Assembly: GCA_017517805.1 (NCBI GenBank)
Contig: JAFWYD010000079.1
Span: 1-34,956, forward strand
Reading direction: 5' to 3'
Source: Akkermansia sp.
GTDB lineage: Bacteria > Verrucomicrobiota > Verrucomicrobiia > Verrucomicrobiales > Akkermansiaceae
DNA length: 34,956 nt
Shown: piece after piece, positions 1-8,174 of the stretch
Numbering within the stretch: the stretch's first letter is position 1
Layout: every line of letters starts with the position of its first letter
Notes under the pieces: model-generated
Databases searched by the model: none
What the model was told of the DNA's origin: nothing
Seen by the model: the letters and a program-made list of their open reading frames with translations, nothing else
Made by a program: the position numbers and the translations under genes

Positions 1-134
1 CCGCTGGGTATGCCTGACCACTCTCCGCCAGCCGTGCGCATGAGGGTAATAGGCGTGCGGTGTACGGCTTGCTGGATGCTCATGAGTTCATGGCTGCCGC
101 AGGCTGGGCAGGTGAAAATGATATTAGTGGTCAT
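1..134 (-). CDS. Zinc-ribbon hypothetical protein (5' part only, cut by window edge)
   Basis: The minus strand carries an ATG at 134-132 followed by 44 open codons running off the left edge. The visible N-terminus begins MTTNIIFTCPACGSHELMSI. The CPACG knuckle at residues 9-13 is half of a zinc ribbon; a second Cys pair would have to lie outside the window. It is transcribed divergently from the HTH/RHH regulator, and a TTGACT box with AT-rich -10 candidates sits just upstream, which supports this start. The family is not recognised, and too little is visible to assign a function. Confidence 0.55.
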   Translation of the reverse strand, partial: MTTNIIFTCPACGSHELMSIQQAVHRTPITLMRTAGGEWSGIPS

Positions 135-152
135 AAGGCTACTTTCTGTCAG

Positions 153-183
153 ATAATATGTAGCAAAAGCGCGAAAAAGTCAA
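153..183 (-). promoter_or_regulatory. Predicted promoter of the zinc-ribbon gene
   Basis: On the minus strand TTGACT (183-178) is followed by an AT-rich -10 region. The candidates are CATATT at 160-155 (17-nt spacer) or TATTAT at 158-153 (19-nt spacer). The start codon at 134 would then have a leader of roughly 12-14 nt. The assignment is by eye, and which -10 is used is uncertain. Confidence 0.4.
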
Positions 184-234
184 CTTCATTTGCAGGATGC
201 AGGTTGATTTTTGGGTGGAATAAACACTATCGGC

Positions 235-263
235 TTGCAAAAGTGTGGCGAAAATGCTACTTT
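235..263 (+). promoter_or_regulatory. Predicted leaderless promoter of the HTH/RHH gene
   Basis: TTGCAA (235-240), a 17-nt spacer and TACTTT (258-263) are followed 6 nt later by GTG at 270. Transcription would start at or within a base or two of the start codon. The octamer GCTACTTT that contains the -10 box also occurs at 138-145 in the same intergenic region. Confidence 0.5.
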
Positions 264-269
264 TACACC

Positions 270-614
270 GTGGAGACGCAAGACCAGTCGGAACTGAAGA
301 AGAGTATCAAGATTTGGCTGAAGGCGAACAATTACAGTTACGCCTGGCTGGCGGAGCGTTGCTATGTGTCGGAGGCCACGGTGCGGAACTGGATGGCCAA
401 GAAGCTGATACCGGCAGCGAAGGTGCATATCATCCGCGAGATGGTGAAGGAGCTGCCGCTGATTATGCCGGGGCGTGTGCAGGTGGAGGAGGAGACGAAG
501 ATTACGCTGAGTCTGGATGCCGCCACGCGTGCTGCGCTGGAGAAGCGTGCCTTTGCGCAGGGAAAGACGCTTTCGGAGTTCCTGGCAGATGAGGTGCCGC
601 GTCTTGGAAATTGA
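270..614 (+). CDS. Small DNA-binding protein, HTH plus ribbon-helix-helix
   Basis: A 114-aa protein. Residues about 8-50 read as a helix-turn-helix (AWLAERCYVSEATVRNWMAKK: a helix, a turn and a recognition-type helix). Residues about 72-112 (KITLSLDAATRAALEKRAFA and following) have the strand-helix-helix pattern of RHH repressors. The reading frame stays open upstream to an ATG at 60, but that extension overlaps the divergent gene and the promoter. GTG 270, 6 nt after a -10 box, is therefore the preferred start. The gene ends 24 bp before the Ser/Thr kinase in the same direction, so it may be an autoregulatory partner of that operon. The target is unknown. Confidence 0.65.
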   Translation: METQDQSELKKSIKIWLKANNYSYAWLAERCYVSEATVRNWMAKKLIPAAKVHIIREMVKELPLIMPGRVQVEEETKITLSLDAATRAALEKRAFAQGKTLSEFLADEVPRLGN

Positions 615-638
615 TTTTTTAACTGACAAGTTACCTGT

Positions 639-2144
639 ATGAATGGTTCTGTGGATGCTTTGCCGCCCGGCGCGCAGCTGGGACAGTACCGCCTGATTGA
701 AGCCGCCTCGCAGGGAGGTTTCGGTATTTTGTACCGAGCGTGGGATGAAAAGCTGAACCGCCCGGTGGCGGTGAAGGAGTGTTTCCCGGTGTCTCTTTGT
801 CGCCGTGACCCGCAGACCGGGGTGGTGCAGCCGCATACGGAATCGCTGCGTGCGAGTTATGAGACCGCCATCAATGATGTGTTCGAGGAGGCGCAGACGC
901 TGGCTAAGCTGCATCATGCGCGGGTGGTGCCGGTGTATGATGTGTTCCACTCGGCAGGGAGCCTGTTTTATGTGATGCCCTGGCTGGAGGGCGGCTCTCT
1001 GCGCGACAGGATAGTCGCGGGGGATGCTATTTCTCCGGAAACGGCGCAGAACTGGCTGCTGGAGCTGCTGCCTGCGCTGGAATACCTGCACAGCAGGCAG
1101 ATTATCCACCGCGATATCAAACCGGGCAACATCATGTTCGATGACGAGGGCAAACCGGTGCTGGTGGATTTCGGCTCGGCGCTGAACCGCGCCACCAAGG
1201 TGGATACCACCACCCAGGGCGAATTCTCCCCGGTATACGCCTCCCCCGAACAGATAAGTGGCAAGGGCAAGATTGGCCCCTGGACCGATTTGTACTCCCT
1301 GGCAGCCACCTGGTACGAGGTACTTTCCGGAATGCAGCCCGAACCTGCCCAGCAGCGTCTCATCAAGGATGATTTGCTTCCCCTCCCCGCCGGAGACACG
1401 GTCCTGGAGCAAAGCATCATGCAGAATCTGGCCCTCGCGATGGAGCAACGCTGCCAGTCTGCCCAGGAGTGGCTTGACTGGCTCCTGGCTGGACAATTGC
1501 CCACTGCCGTAACCCGCCGCCGCCGCGATTCCTGGCTCAAGGGAGGGCTGCTGCTCATTCTTGGCATGGGGATTGCTTTCTATGCCGGAACGAACATTTC
1601 CTCCCCGCAAGAAACCACGCAGGAACCCGCCAGGCAGGAAATCAGCGTTGACACTTCGGAGAAAAGCTACCAGGAGATCTGCCAGAAACTTGGGGTATAC
1701 CAACTTCAGCAGCAATTAGAAGCCACCCAGCAGCGTTACCCGGAAATTGAACAGAACTTCCTGAAAGAAGCAGATGTACTTCTGGGAAAAATCAGAGGCC
1801 TTGCATCGCAGAAACAACCTTCCAAGCCCCTGCTACAGGAGTTCGATACAATTGAAAGAAAGCTTAAAGAGCTCAGAGATAAGGCACTCGCTGAAATCGA
1901 CCGCAATGTGCGCGAGGAATCAGAGATTTATTCTCAGTTGCAAGATAAAATCAGCAGCCCGGATGCTCATTACCCATGGAAGAACCAGCAGGAGTTCCTG
2001 ATGCTCCAAAAAGTCAAACCCAGACTGGAGAAGGATTTTGAATCTGGAGTAGACTACGGCATCTCGGTCAACATGAACATTTCTCAGTACGGAATTGAAG
2101 AATTGTGGAAGATAGAACGCGCATTACAAGAAGGCCTGCGCTAA
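639..2144 (+). CDS. Membrane-anchored Hanks-type Ser/Thr protein kinase
   Basis: A 501-aa protein with a full kinase domain: ATP-binding Lys in VAVKE (K46), Glu of helix C near 83-84, catalytic loop HRDIKPGN (157-164, D159), DFG at 177-179, SPEQ at 202-205 and the conserved Asp in WTDLYSL (217). After the basic stretch RRRR (293-296) a single membrane segment spans about 302-317. A roughly 180-residue, Gln/Glu/Lys-rich, probably coiled-coil region outside the membrane follows. It would phosphorylate cytoplasmic protein Ser/Thr in response to an unknown envelope signal; the C-terminal part resembles no sensor module I recognise (no PASTA or WD repeats). The last 450 bases are visibly less GC-rich than the kinase part. 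It lies 24 bp after the HTH/RHH gene, probably in one operon. Confidence 0.9.
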   Translation: MNGSVDALPPGAQLGQYRLIEAASQGGFGILYRAWDEKLNRPVAVKECFPVSLCRRDPQTGVVQPHTESLRASYETAINDVFEEAQTLAKLHHARVVPVYDVFHSAGSLFYVMPWLEGGSLRDRIVAGDAISPETAQNWLLELLPALEYLHSRQIIHRDIKPGNIMFDDEGKPVLVDFGSALNRATKVDTTTQGEFSPVYASPEQISGKGKIGPWTDLYSLAATWYEVLSGMQPEPAQQRLIKDDLLPLPAGDTVLEQSIMQNLALAMEQRCQSAQEWLDWLLAGQLPTAVTRRRRDSWLKGGLLLILGMGIAFYAGTNISSPQETTQEPARQEISVDTSEKSYQEICQKLGVYQLQQQLEATQQRYPEIEQNFLKEADVLLGKIRGLASQKQPSKPLLQEFDTIERKLKELRDKALAEIDRNVREESEIYSQLQDKISSPDAHYPWKNQQEFLMLQKVKPRLEKDFESGVDYGISVNMNISQYGIEELWKIERALQEGLR

Positions 2145-2178
2145 ACCTGCAAGATTTCCCAACTCCATCTGAGCACAA

Positions 2179-2209
2179 GTGAAATTTCAAGTACTACTTG
2201 AGATTTCAC
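2179..2209 (+). terminator. AT-rich hairpin after the kinase gene
   Basis: Arms GTGAAAT-t-TCAAGT and ACTTGA-g-ATTTCAC pair over 13 bp plus a T/G step around a 3-nt loop. It starts 35 bp after the kinase stop. There is no clear T-run after it on the plus strand, so it may be a weak or Rho-assisted terminator or an RNA 3'-end stabiliser. Confidence 0.45.
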
Positions 2210-2230
2210 ACATTTAAATGCAAGCATCTG

Positions 2231-2272
2231 AAAATAAAACCGCCGCGGCGGTACGAAGACCGGCGCGGCGGT
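2231..2272 (-). terminator. Intrinsic terminator of the fuc operon
   Basis: On the minus strand the arms ACCGCCGCG (2239-2247 and its complement 2264-2272) and CGGT/ACCG (2249-2252, 2259-2262) form a 9+4-bp stem with one G/G mismatch and a 6-nt loop. TTTATTTT (2238-2231) follows directly. It lies 24 bp after the fucA stop codon. Confidence 0.85.
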
Positions 2273-2296
2273 GAAAAGAGGTGAAAGAAGACAGGA

Positions 2297-3121
2297 TTAG
2301 TCCTTCTTCTGGCCTGCGATACCCATGGTGTAGCCGTTGTACTCGCGGAAGTTGTACAGGGGCTGACCTTCAGGCACGGCGTAACCGATGTTCTTGCGGA
2401 TGGCAAGGAAGTCGGCGATACCGGCTTCGTCCACCTGGTTGAGCTTGCCGCCGTGCATGTCGGCAAAGAGCACCATCTTGCAGTAGGCATCGGCATTTTC
2501 CATGAACCACTCGGCTTCCTCGATGTGGCGGGCACCGGTGATGACACCGTGGTTTTCCATGAAGACGACGGTGCTCTGGCGCGAAGCCTTGGCCACAGCT
2601 TCGGCGGTCTCGGGGGAACCGGGGGTGCCGTAGGGAGCCAGGGGGATGTGGCCCAGGAAGATATCAGCCTCGGGGTTGATGCCATTGGGCGGCACCATGC
2701 CGGCAAAAAGGAAGGCATTGCAGCACGGGGGATGCGCGTGGATGCAGGCGTTCACGCCCACTTCCTTCATCATGGCGATGTGGGTCTTGACCTCGCTGGT
2801 GGCGGGGCGGTAGCCGCAGAGCTGACCGGCATTCATATCGACCAGGCAGATATCGTCCACGGTCATGAAGCCCTTGGAGCAGAGCGTGGGGGAGCAGAGC
2901 ACGAGGTCCTTGGCCACGCGCACGGAGAGGTTGCCGCCATTGCCGTCCACGTATTCGCGCTGCCAGAGGCGGCGGCCCATGTCGACCATGCGTTCCTTGA
3001 TGACGCGGATTTCGGGGCTGTTGAAGAAAGCGTCGATTTCTTCGCGGGTCTGCGGGTCGTAGTTCTCCCAGGGGAAGATGCGGTCCGGCAGAGCGGGTTT
3101 GATGTAGAGTTCGGGATTCAT
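2297..3121 (-). CDS. fucA: L-fuculose-1-phosphate aldolase (class II aldolase/adducin family)
   Basis: A 274-aa cytoplasmic Zn-dependent aldolase predicted to split L-fuculose-1-phosphate into dihydroxyacetone phosphate and L-lactaldehyde. Visible family motifs are phosphate-site NGGNLS (61-66), catalytic Glu in TSE (E110), zinc ligands HAH (H128, H130) and ENH (H191). It is about 60 residues longer than E. coli FucA (about 215 aa), mostly through an N-terminal extension of about 35 residues. The length is closer to rhamnulose-phosphate aldolase, but the HAHPP and ENHG motifs and the position after fucK favour FucA. It is the last gene of fucP-fucI-fucK-fucA, separated from fucK by 31 bp that carry heptad repeats. 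No Shine-Dalgarno is visible. No lactaldehyde reductase gene is in the window. Confidence 0.88.
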   Translation of the reverse strand: MNPELYIKPALPDRIFPWENYDPQTREEIDAFFNSPEIRVIKERMVDMGRRLWQREYVDGNGGNLSVRVAKDLVLCSPTLCSKGFMTVDDICLVDMNAGQLCGYRPATSEVKTHIAMMKEVGVNACIHAHPPCCNAFLFAGMVPPNGINPEADIFLGHIPLAPYGTPGSPETAEAVAKASRQSTVVFMENHGVITGARHIEEAEWFMENADAYCKMVLFADMHGGKLNQVDEAGIADFLAIRKNIGYAVPEGQPLYNFREYNGYTMGIAGQKKD

Positions 3122-3129
3122 AAAGGAAT

Positions 3130-3157
3130 GATTAATTATTAGTGATTAGTGATTAAT
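3130..3157 (+). repeat. GATTAGT-type heptanucleotide repeat in the fucK-fucA junction
   Basis: Four consecutive 7-base units read GATTAAT, TATTAGT, GATTAGT, GATTAAT. They fill most of the gap between fucK and fucA and include the fucK stop codon. The same heptad family occurs after tmk on the opposite strand (11839-11866). Confidence 0.6.
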
Positions 3158-4574
3158 TGTAGAGGTCGGCGTAGGTGGAAGCCTGCGGGCCGGGGGTGAT
3201 GGTGGTGTAGGTGATGCCGAAGGCTTCGCGGCAGGATTCGGGGGTGTCGAACACCCCTGCCCCGGCGAAGGCATACATGGCAGCACCCAGCACGGTGCTT
3301 TCAGAGACATTGGAGATGCGGATAGGCAGGCCGAGGATATCGGCGCGCATCTGGGTCCAGACCTTGTTGCGGGCGCCACCGCCGACCAGGAGCAGGTCGG
3401 TGGATTTGAAGCCGCCCACTTTCTCCAGCTTCTGGAGGCGCTGCTTGAGACGCAGGGTGAGCGCTTCCATGGCGGCGCGGTAGATATGCGCGCGGGTGCG
3501 GCCCAGCACGAGTCCCTGGATGCTGCCCGGCACGGCATCGCTGGGAAGGAAGTCGGGGATGAGTTTCACGCCATCGCAGCCGGGGGCAATCTTTTCCGCC
3601 TCGGCATCCATGGTATCGAAGCTCTCTCCATTGTAACAGGTGGCTTTCACCCATTCGATGATACCGCTGGCAATCCATTGCAGACCGGGGTTGAGAAGCC
3701 CTGCCTTGCTGTCGTATTCCACAGTAGCACCGGCGGCGTAGTCCTCGGCCTCAAGGGAGGCCTTGGCGGTGCGCAGCATCAGGATTTCCCAGGTGCCGCT
3801 GGAGAGGAAGGGCTGGTTTTCCTGCACGCCGCTGCCGAAGAGGGCGAACTGGGTATCGTGGCCGGTGGAGATGACCGGCACGGCATTCGGCAGCCCCAGC
3901 AGCTCACAGGCGGCGGGGGTCAGGGTACCGATGGCATCCCCTGCATTCACCATGGGCGGGAAGAGTTCCTTACGGATGCCGATGGCCGAGAGAATCTCGC
4001 TGCTCCAGTCGCCGGTGCAGAGGTCGGTCATCTGGGAGGTGCCAGCCATGGTGCGGTCGGTCGCCATCACGCCGGTGAGACGGTGGGCCAGAATGTTGGA
4101 GATGAAGAGCCAGGCATGAGCCTGCTCCAGCAACTCCGGGCGGTTCTCCTTGAGCCAGATGAGCTTGTATATCGTATTGAATGCAAACTCGCCCACACCG
4201 GAAATAGAGTTCAGCATAGCCTGGGGCATATACTGAGCCACGCGCTTCATGACCTCGGCCGTGCGCGGGCATTTCCAGGAAATAACCGGGTAGAGCAACT
4301 CACCGGAGGCATCCACCAGGGCTCCATCCACACCAAAGGTGGTAATCGTCACACCCTTCACCTGCGTGGCATCCACCTGCGGCAGAATCTCGCGGGCGCA
4401 AGTGGCCAGCTGGGTCAGGATACGGTCGGCATTCCACACATGGAAATCCGGATTTTCGCTGCCGGCATCGGTAGCGTTGGGCTGGCTGGATTTGGCTACC
4501 AGCTGCCCCTTATCATCAACAAGAATGGCGCGTACATTGGTCGCGCCGCAGTCTAAGCAAAGTACGTATGCCAT
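3153..4574 (-). CDS. fucK: L-fuculokinase (FGGY carbohydrate kinase)
   Basis: A 473-aa cytoplasmic kinase predicted to phosphorylate L-fuculose with ATP, matching the length of E. coli FucK (about 472 aa). FGGY-family signatures are N-terminal phosphate loop LDCGATN (7-13), TFGVDGA (79-85), the GHD catalytic Asp (D240), SSGTWE (259-264) and the adenosine-binding GGGARN (398-403). It sits between fucI and fucA. A hairpin followed by a T-run lies in the 62-bp gap after fucI, just before this ATG, and could reduce kinase output relative to isomerase. Rhamnulokinase is the main alternative, but the neighbouring L-fucose isomerase argues for fuculose. Confidence 0.9.
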   Translation of the reverse strand: MAYVLCLDCGATNVRAILVDDKGQLVAKSSQPNATDAGSENPDFHVWNADRILTQLATCAREILPQVDATQVKGVTITTFGVDGALVDASGELLYPVISWKCPRTAEVMKRVAQYMPQAMLNSISGVGEFAFNTIYKLIWLKENRPELLEQAHAWLFISNILAHRLTGVMATDRTMAGTSQMTDLCTGDWSSEILSAIGIRKELFPPMVNAGDAIGTLTPAACELLGLPNAVPVISTGHDTQFALFGSGVQENQPFLSSGTWEILMLRTAKASLEAEDYAAGATVEYDSKAGLLNPGLQWIASGIIEWVKATCYNGESFDTMDAEAEKIAPGCDGVKLIPDFLPSDAVPGSIQGLVLGRTRAHIYRAAMEALTLRLKQRLQKLEKVGGFKSTDLLLVGGGARNKVWTQMRADILGLPIRISNVSESTVLGAAMYAFAGAGVFDTPESCREAFGITYTTITPGPQASTYADLYN

Positions 4575-4580
4575 ATCTGG

Positions 4581-4622
4581 AAAAAGGCAGGCAAGCTGCC
4601 GGAGGCTTTCCGACAGCTTGCC
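4581..4622 (-). promoter_or_regulatory. Terminator-like attenuator hairpin between fucI and fucK
   Basis: On the minus strand, arms GGCAAGCTG and CAGCTTGCC (4622-4614 with 4598-4590) plus an inner TCGG-type 4-bp helix close on a 5-nt loop. TTTTT (4585-4581) follows 4 nt later, and the fucK ATG begins 7 nt after that. The structure has the form of an intrinsic terminator inside an operon, so partial termination or mRNA stabilisation of the fucI side is expected. Confidence 0.6.
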
Positions 4623-4636
4623 ATGGGGTTGAGGGA

Positions 4637-6418
4637 TTAATACTTACCGTAGATGGGGCCGAAGTTGGCGCAGGCGCGGAAATCGGCGCTTTCGGGGCAT
4701 TCGGTGCCGAAAAGGCTCCAGGCTGCCGGGCGGTAGACCTGATCCTCGGGCACGTTGTGGGCATACACGGGGATGCGGAGCATGGAAGCCAGGGTGATGA
4801 TATCAGCACCGATGTGGCCGTAGGTCCAGGCACCGTGGTTGGCACCCATGTTGGCCATGACGGTGTACACATCCTTGAAGCCACCCTTGCCGGTGAGGCG
4901 CGGGGCAAACCAGGTGGTCGGCCAACCCGGGTCGGTGCGCTGGTCGAGCTTGTCGTTCACCTCCTGCGGGAGGTCGCAGGTCCAGCCTTCCACGATGGTG
5001 AGCACCGGGCCCTGGCCCTTCACCAGGTTCATGCGAATCATGGTCACCGGCACATTGCCCTTGGAGACAAAGTGCAGGCTGTAGCCGCCGCCGCGGAAGT
5101 ATTCGCGGTTGGCCGGGCACCACTCGGAAGCACCCATCATGGCTTCGATGTCGGCCTGGGTGGTCTCGCCGGTCTTCTTCATGATGGGCGTACCATCGGG
5201 GGCGGTGGCGTGCATGTTACCGTCCAGAGCGGTGGAACCGGAGTTGATCAGGTGCATGATACCATCCTTGGCCAGGCCTTCCATGGTGTAGCCGGTCACG
5301 CGCTTCACAGCAGCGGGGCTCCAGTAGGTGCGGATATCGGAGAAGCAGGCGGCACGGCCAGTCAGCTGGTGCAGCAGGAGCATGCACACGCCGTTCATGG
5401 CATCGTTTTCCGTGGCAAAGGGAATGGCCTCACGCGGGCCGTTCCAGTCGAAGGTGCTGTTGAGCAGGGATTCGGCCATGTCACCATTCGGGTAGAAATC
5501 CGTCCAATGACGCTGCCCCTGGAAACCACCACAGATGGCGTTGAAGCCCAGGCCCTCTTCCTCGCGGTCGATGGTCTTGAGGTAGGGGTTGCCATGCATC
5601 ATATCGCGGAAGATGATGGTCATGAGGATGCTTTCGCGCAGGGTGCGTTCCTTCTCCTCGGGGGAGAGCACCAGGTCAGGACGGTTGCGATCCGGGCCAA
5701 TCTTCACGTACTTCTTGGCCCATTCCATGGCCAGGTCGAATTCGGCCTTGTCGTAGATGCCCAGCTCCATGCGGCGGCGCACTTCGGTCATATCGACCGG
5801 CTGCACGCGCATGCCGAGATAAGCTTCCCAGAAAGAGTGGTCGAGGATGGAACCGGCGATACCCATGGAGCAGCCACCGATGGAGAGGTAGCCCTTGCCA
5901 CGCAGGGTGGCCACGGTCAGACCAGCGCGGGCGAAGCGCAGAATCTTCTCTGCCACGTCCTCGGGGATGGTGGTGTCATCGGCATCCTGCACATCGTGGC
6001 CGTAGATAGAGAAAGCAGGCACGCCCTTCTGGGCATAGCCGGCCAGGGCGGCGGCGAGATACACAGCGCCGGGGCGCTCGGTGCCATTGAAGCCCCAGAT
6101 GGCCTTGGGAGTGGTGGCATCAGTCTCGAAGGTTTCGGTGATGTAGCACCAGCAGGGAGTCACGATGAGGGAGCATCCCACATTGTTCTCGGCAAACTTC
6201 TGATTGCAGGCTGCGGCTTCAGCCGGGCCACCGATGGTGGTATCGGCGATGATGCACTTCACGGGCTGGCCGTTGGCGTGGGTCACGTTGGCCTCGATGA
6301 GGGCAGCGGCGGCCTTGGCCATATTCATGGTCTGATCCTCCAGGGATTCACGGACACCGAGGCGGCGGCCGTCAATCGTGGGGCGGATCCCGATGGTGGG
6401 CAATGTATCGTACTTCAT
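4637..6418 (-). CDS. fucI: L-fucose isomerase
   Basis: A 593-aa enzyme converting L-fucose to L-fuculose in the cytoplasm; E. coli FucI has 591 aa. The Mn2+-ligand residues fall at exactly the E. coli positions: E337 in ATEND, D361 in [10 protein letters not shown] and H528 in ANHGA. The N-terminus ([20 protein letters not shown]) is typical of the family. It could also accept D-arabinose, as many family members do. It follows fucP by 21 bp and precedes fucK. The start is an ATG with no Shine-Dalgarno upstream, as for the other genes here. Confidence 0.96.
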   Translation of the reverse strand: MKYDTLPTIGIRPTIDGRRLGVRESLEDQTMNMAKAAAALIEANVTHANGQPVKCIIADTTIGGPAEAAACNQKFAENNVGCSLIVTPCWCYITETFETDATTPKAIWGFNGTERPGAVYLAAALAGYAQKGVPAFSIYGHDVQDADDTTIPEDVAEKILRFARAGLTVATLRGKGYLSIGGCSMGIAGSILDHSFWEAYLGMRVQPVDMTEVRRRMELGIYDKAEFDLAMEWAKKYVKIGPDRNRPDLVLSPEEKERTLRESILMTIIFRDMMHGNPYLKTIDREEEGLGFNAICGGFQGQRHWTDFYPNGDMAESLLNSTFDWNGPREAIPFATENDAMNGVCMLLLHQLTGRAACFSDIRTYWSPAAVKRVTGYTMEGLAKDGIMHLINSGSTALDGNMHATAPDGTPIMKKTGETTQADIEAMMGASEWCPANREYFRGGGYSLHFVSKGNVPVTMIRMNLVKGQGPVLTIVEGWTCDLPQEVNDKLDQRTDPGWPTTWFAPRLTGKGGFKDVYTVMANMGANHGAWTYGHIGADIITLASMLRIPVYAHNVPEDQVYRPAAWSLFGTECPESADFRACANFGPIYGKY

Positions 6419-6439
6419 ATACGTTTGGTTTGGGTTAAA

Positions 6440-7990
6440 TTATTTATCAGAAGAAGTGGTGGGTTTGCGGAAGATGAGGCTGTACACCAGCACCACCGCG
6501 AAGCAGATGGCAGGCACGATGAAAGAAGCGCGCACCGCTGCGTGGGAGGTACCCAGGTTCGTATCCCAGGTGTTATCGAAGGCAGAGGTGAGGCAGAGCC
6601 ATGCACCCTCGGCATCGCCGATGATGCCAGCCATCCACGGCGTGATGAGCGCACCACCCAGAATAGCCATGATGAGGCCGGCAGCTCCCAGCTTCACATC
6701 GCGCTGATTCAGGCCGCCCAGGGCAATGCCATAGATGGTCGGGAACATGAGGCTCATGCAGCCGGACATGGCAATAAGGCAGAGCACATTGGCCGAGAAA
6801 TCAAGCCCGCCGATGGTAAAGAGCACCGTGCTGGGCAGGTAGATGACACCGGCACATGTGGCGATGGCAGCGATGGCGAACAGGCTCATCATGCTGGCGG
6901 GGTTAAACTTCTTCATGTAGTAGGTGGCCACCCAGCGGCAGACAATGAAGAGGATGATGGAGATGAGGTAGTAGGTGGCAGCGGTGGCAGGGGTCACTCC
7001 CAGTTCCTTGCAGCAATACACATTCAGGTAGGTCCAGGCGGCAATCTGCACGCCCACGTAGAAGAACTGGGCGATCACACCGCACCAGTAGCGAGGCTGG
7101 CTGAGCAGAGAGAAAAGCATGCTGCGGTAGTCACCCACCAGGAACAGATACACAATGGGACCCAGCGTGCCGCACAGAACCCACTGCACCTTGTCCATAT
7201 CCGGGAAGATGAAGTAAAGCACCGTGAGCGGCACCACGGAGAATAACGCAGCAATCAGCACGCGGATACCGCCCTTGCCGCTGCCGACAGCGGGTGTCTC
7301 GGCAGCAGTTTCCTGGGTATCCTTGACCCGCAGGAAGAACAGCCAGATGAAGAATGCAATGGCGCAGAGGCCCACATACGGAGCGCAAACCCAGAAGAGC
7401 TCGCTATGTACAATCGCCTTGAGCTGCTCGGCAGGCATCAGAGCACGCTCATCAGCTGTCGCGGGGTTCAGGTTGCTCAGGATAAGCTGCTGAGCCAGGA
7501 AGATACCACAGATGGAACCCACCGGGTTAAAGGCCTGGGCAAAATTCAAACGACGCACAGCGGTTTTCTCCGGCCCGAGGGAAATCACATAGGGATTACA
7601 GGTGGTTTCCAGCACCGAGCAACCGGCCGCCACCACAAAGATAGCGATGAAGTAAATCTCAAAGCTCTGGTGGATACAGGCGGGGATGTAGCAGAGCGCA
7701 CCCAGGATATACACGCCCAGACCAATGAGAACGCCTTTCTTATAGGAAAACTCCTCAATCAGGATGGAGGCAAAGATGGCCAGCACAGCGTAGGCACCGT
7801 AGAACGCCACCTGCACCAAGGCCGCCTTTTCCTGTGGAATCGTAAAGATATTCTTGAAGGCAGGTACCAGGTTATCGGTCATGTTGTTCAGCAGGCCCCA
7901 GAGGGCAAAGCAGCTGACCAGCATGAAAAAGATGCTGCGGTACTTTCGCGGCACAACAGGGGTCAGATCTTTCTGTGCATTCGTACTCAT
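6440..7990 (-). CDS. fucP: L-fucose:H+ symporter (MFS, FHS family) with extra membrane helices
   Basis: A 516-aa inner-membrane sugar/proton symporter importing L-fucose. Hallmarks are WGLLNNMTDN (31-40, with N36 and D39 matching FucP N43 and D46) and LETTCNPY with E128 (FucP E135). It is about 80 residues longer than E. coli FucP (438 aa). The surplus lies in the centre, where two additional hydrophobic segments (IRVLIAALFSVVPLTVLYFI and WVLCGTLGPIVYLFLV) precede the segment YVGVQIAAWTY that starts the C-terminal half in E. coli FucP, giving about 14 rather than 12 helices. The frame is open to a GTG at 8014, but ATG 7990 lies 8 nt after a predicted -10 box and gives a normal N-terminus, so it was chosen. 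First gene of the fuc operon. Confidence 0.92.
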   Translation of the reverse strand: MSTNAQKDLTPVVPRKYRSIFFMLVSCFALWGLLNNMTDNLVPAFKNIFTIPQEKAALVQVAFYGAYAVLAIFASILIEEFSYKKGVLIGLGVYILGALCYIPACIHQSFEIYFIAIFVVAAGCSVLETTCNPYVISLGPEKTAVRRLNFAQAFNPVGSICGIFLAQQLILSNLNPATADERALMPAEQLKAIVHSELFWVCAPYVGLCAIAFFIWLFFLRVKDTQETAAETPAVGSGKGGIRVLIAALFSVVPLTVLYFIFPDMDKVQWVLCGTLGPIVYLFLVGDYRSMLFSLLSQPRYWCGVIAQFFYVGVQIAAWTYLNVYCCKELGVTPATAATYYLISIILFIVCRWVATYYMKKFNPASMMSLFAIAAIATCAGVIYLPSTVLFTIGGLDFSANVLCLIAMSGCMSLMFPTIYGIALGGLNQRDVKLGAAGLIMAILGGALITPWMAGIIGDAEGAWLCLTSAFDNTWDTNLGTSHAAVRASFIVPAICFAVVLVYSLIFRKPTTSSDK

Positions 7991-7998
7991 ATAGCGAG

Positions 7999-8026
7999 AT
8001 TCTACCATATCCACTCATCAGGTCAA
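7999..8026 (-). promoter_or_regulatory. Predicted leaderless promoter of the fucPIKA operon
   Basis: On the minus strand TTGACC (8026-8021), a 16-nt spacer and TAGAAT (8004-7999) precede ATG 7990 by 8 nt. The predicted transcript begins 1-3 nt before, or at, the start codon. No operator motif was recognised. Confidence 0.6.
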
Positions 8027-8076
8027 CGCGAAAAATTCACCACGTTCATTTTTTCCAGAAGAACAACCGATTTTGA

Positions 8077-8106
8077 TTGCCCCGCCCCAGCAGCCTGTGA
8101 TATATA
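8077..8106 (+). promoter_or_regulatory. Possible promoter of the GH95 gene
   Basis: TTGCCC (8077-8082), an 18-nt spacer and TATATA (8101-8106) give a leader of about 60 nt before ATG 8175. The match is modest. It is divergent from the fucP promoter, 51 bp away, so one regulator could serve both. Confidence 0.35.
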
Positions 8107-8174
8107 GCGTATCAACACAGTCCAGAAACAAGCAAAATCAGCACCAGTTACTTATCTTTTCCACCAATTTCATC

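Noticed and set aside
186..1715. 509-codon minus-strand frame opposite the kinase
   Set aside because: Low-complexity Arg/His/Leu-rich translation across both the HTH gene and the kinase; a mirror frame of GC-rich coding DNA.
3130..3157. CRISPR-like array at the heptad repeats
   Set aside because: Units are 7 bases without spacers; no cas genes in the window.
4568..7246. 892-codon plus-strand open frame opposite fucI and fucP
   Set aside because: It is antisense to well-supported fuc genes, His/Gly/Ala-rich without family resemblance, and is explained by the strong GC bias of codon position 3 in those genes.
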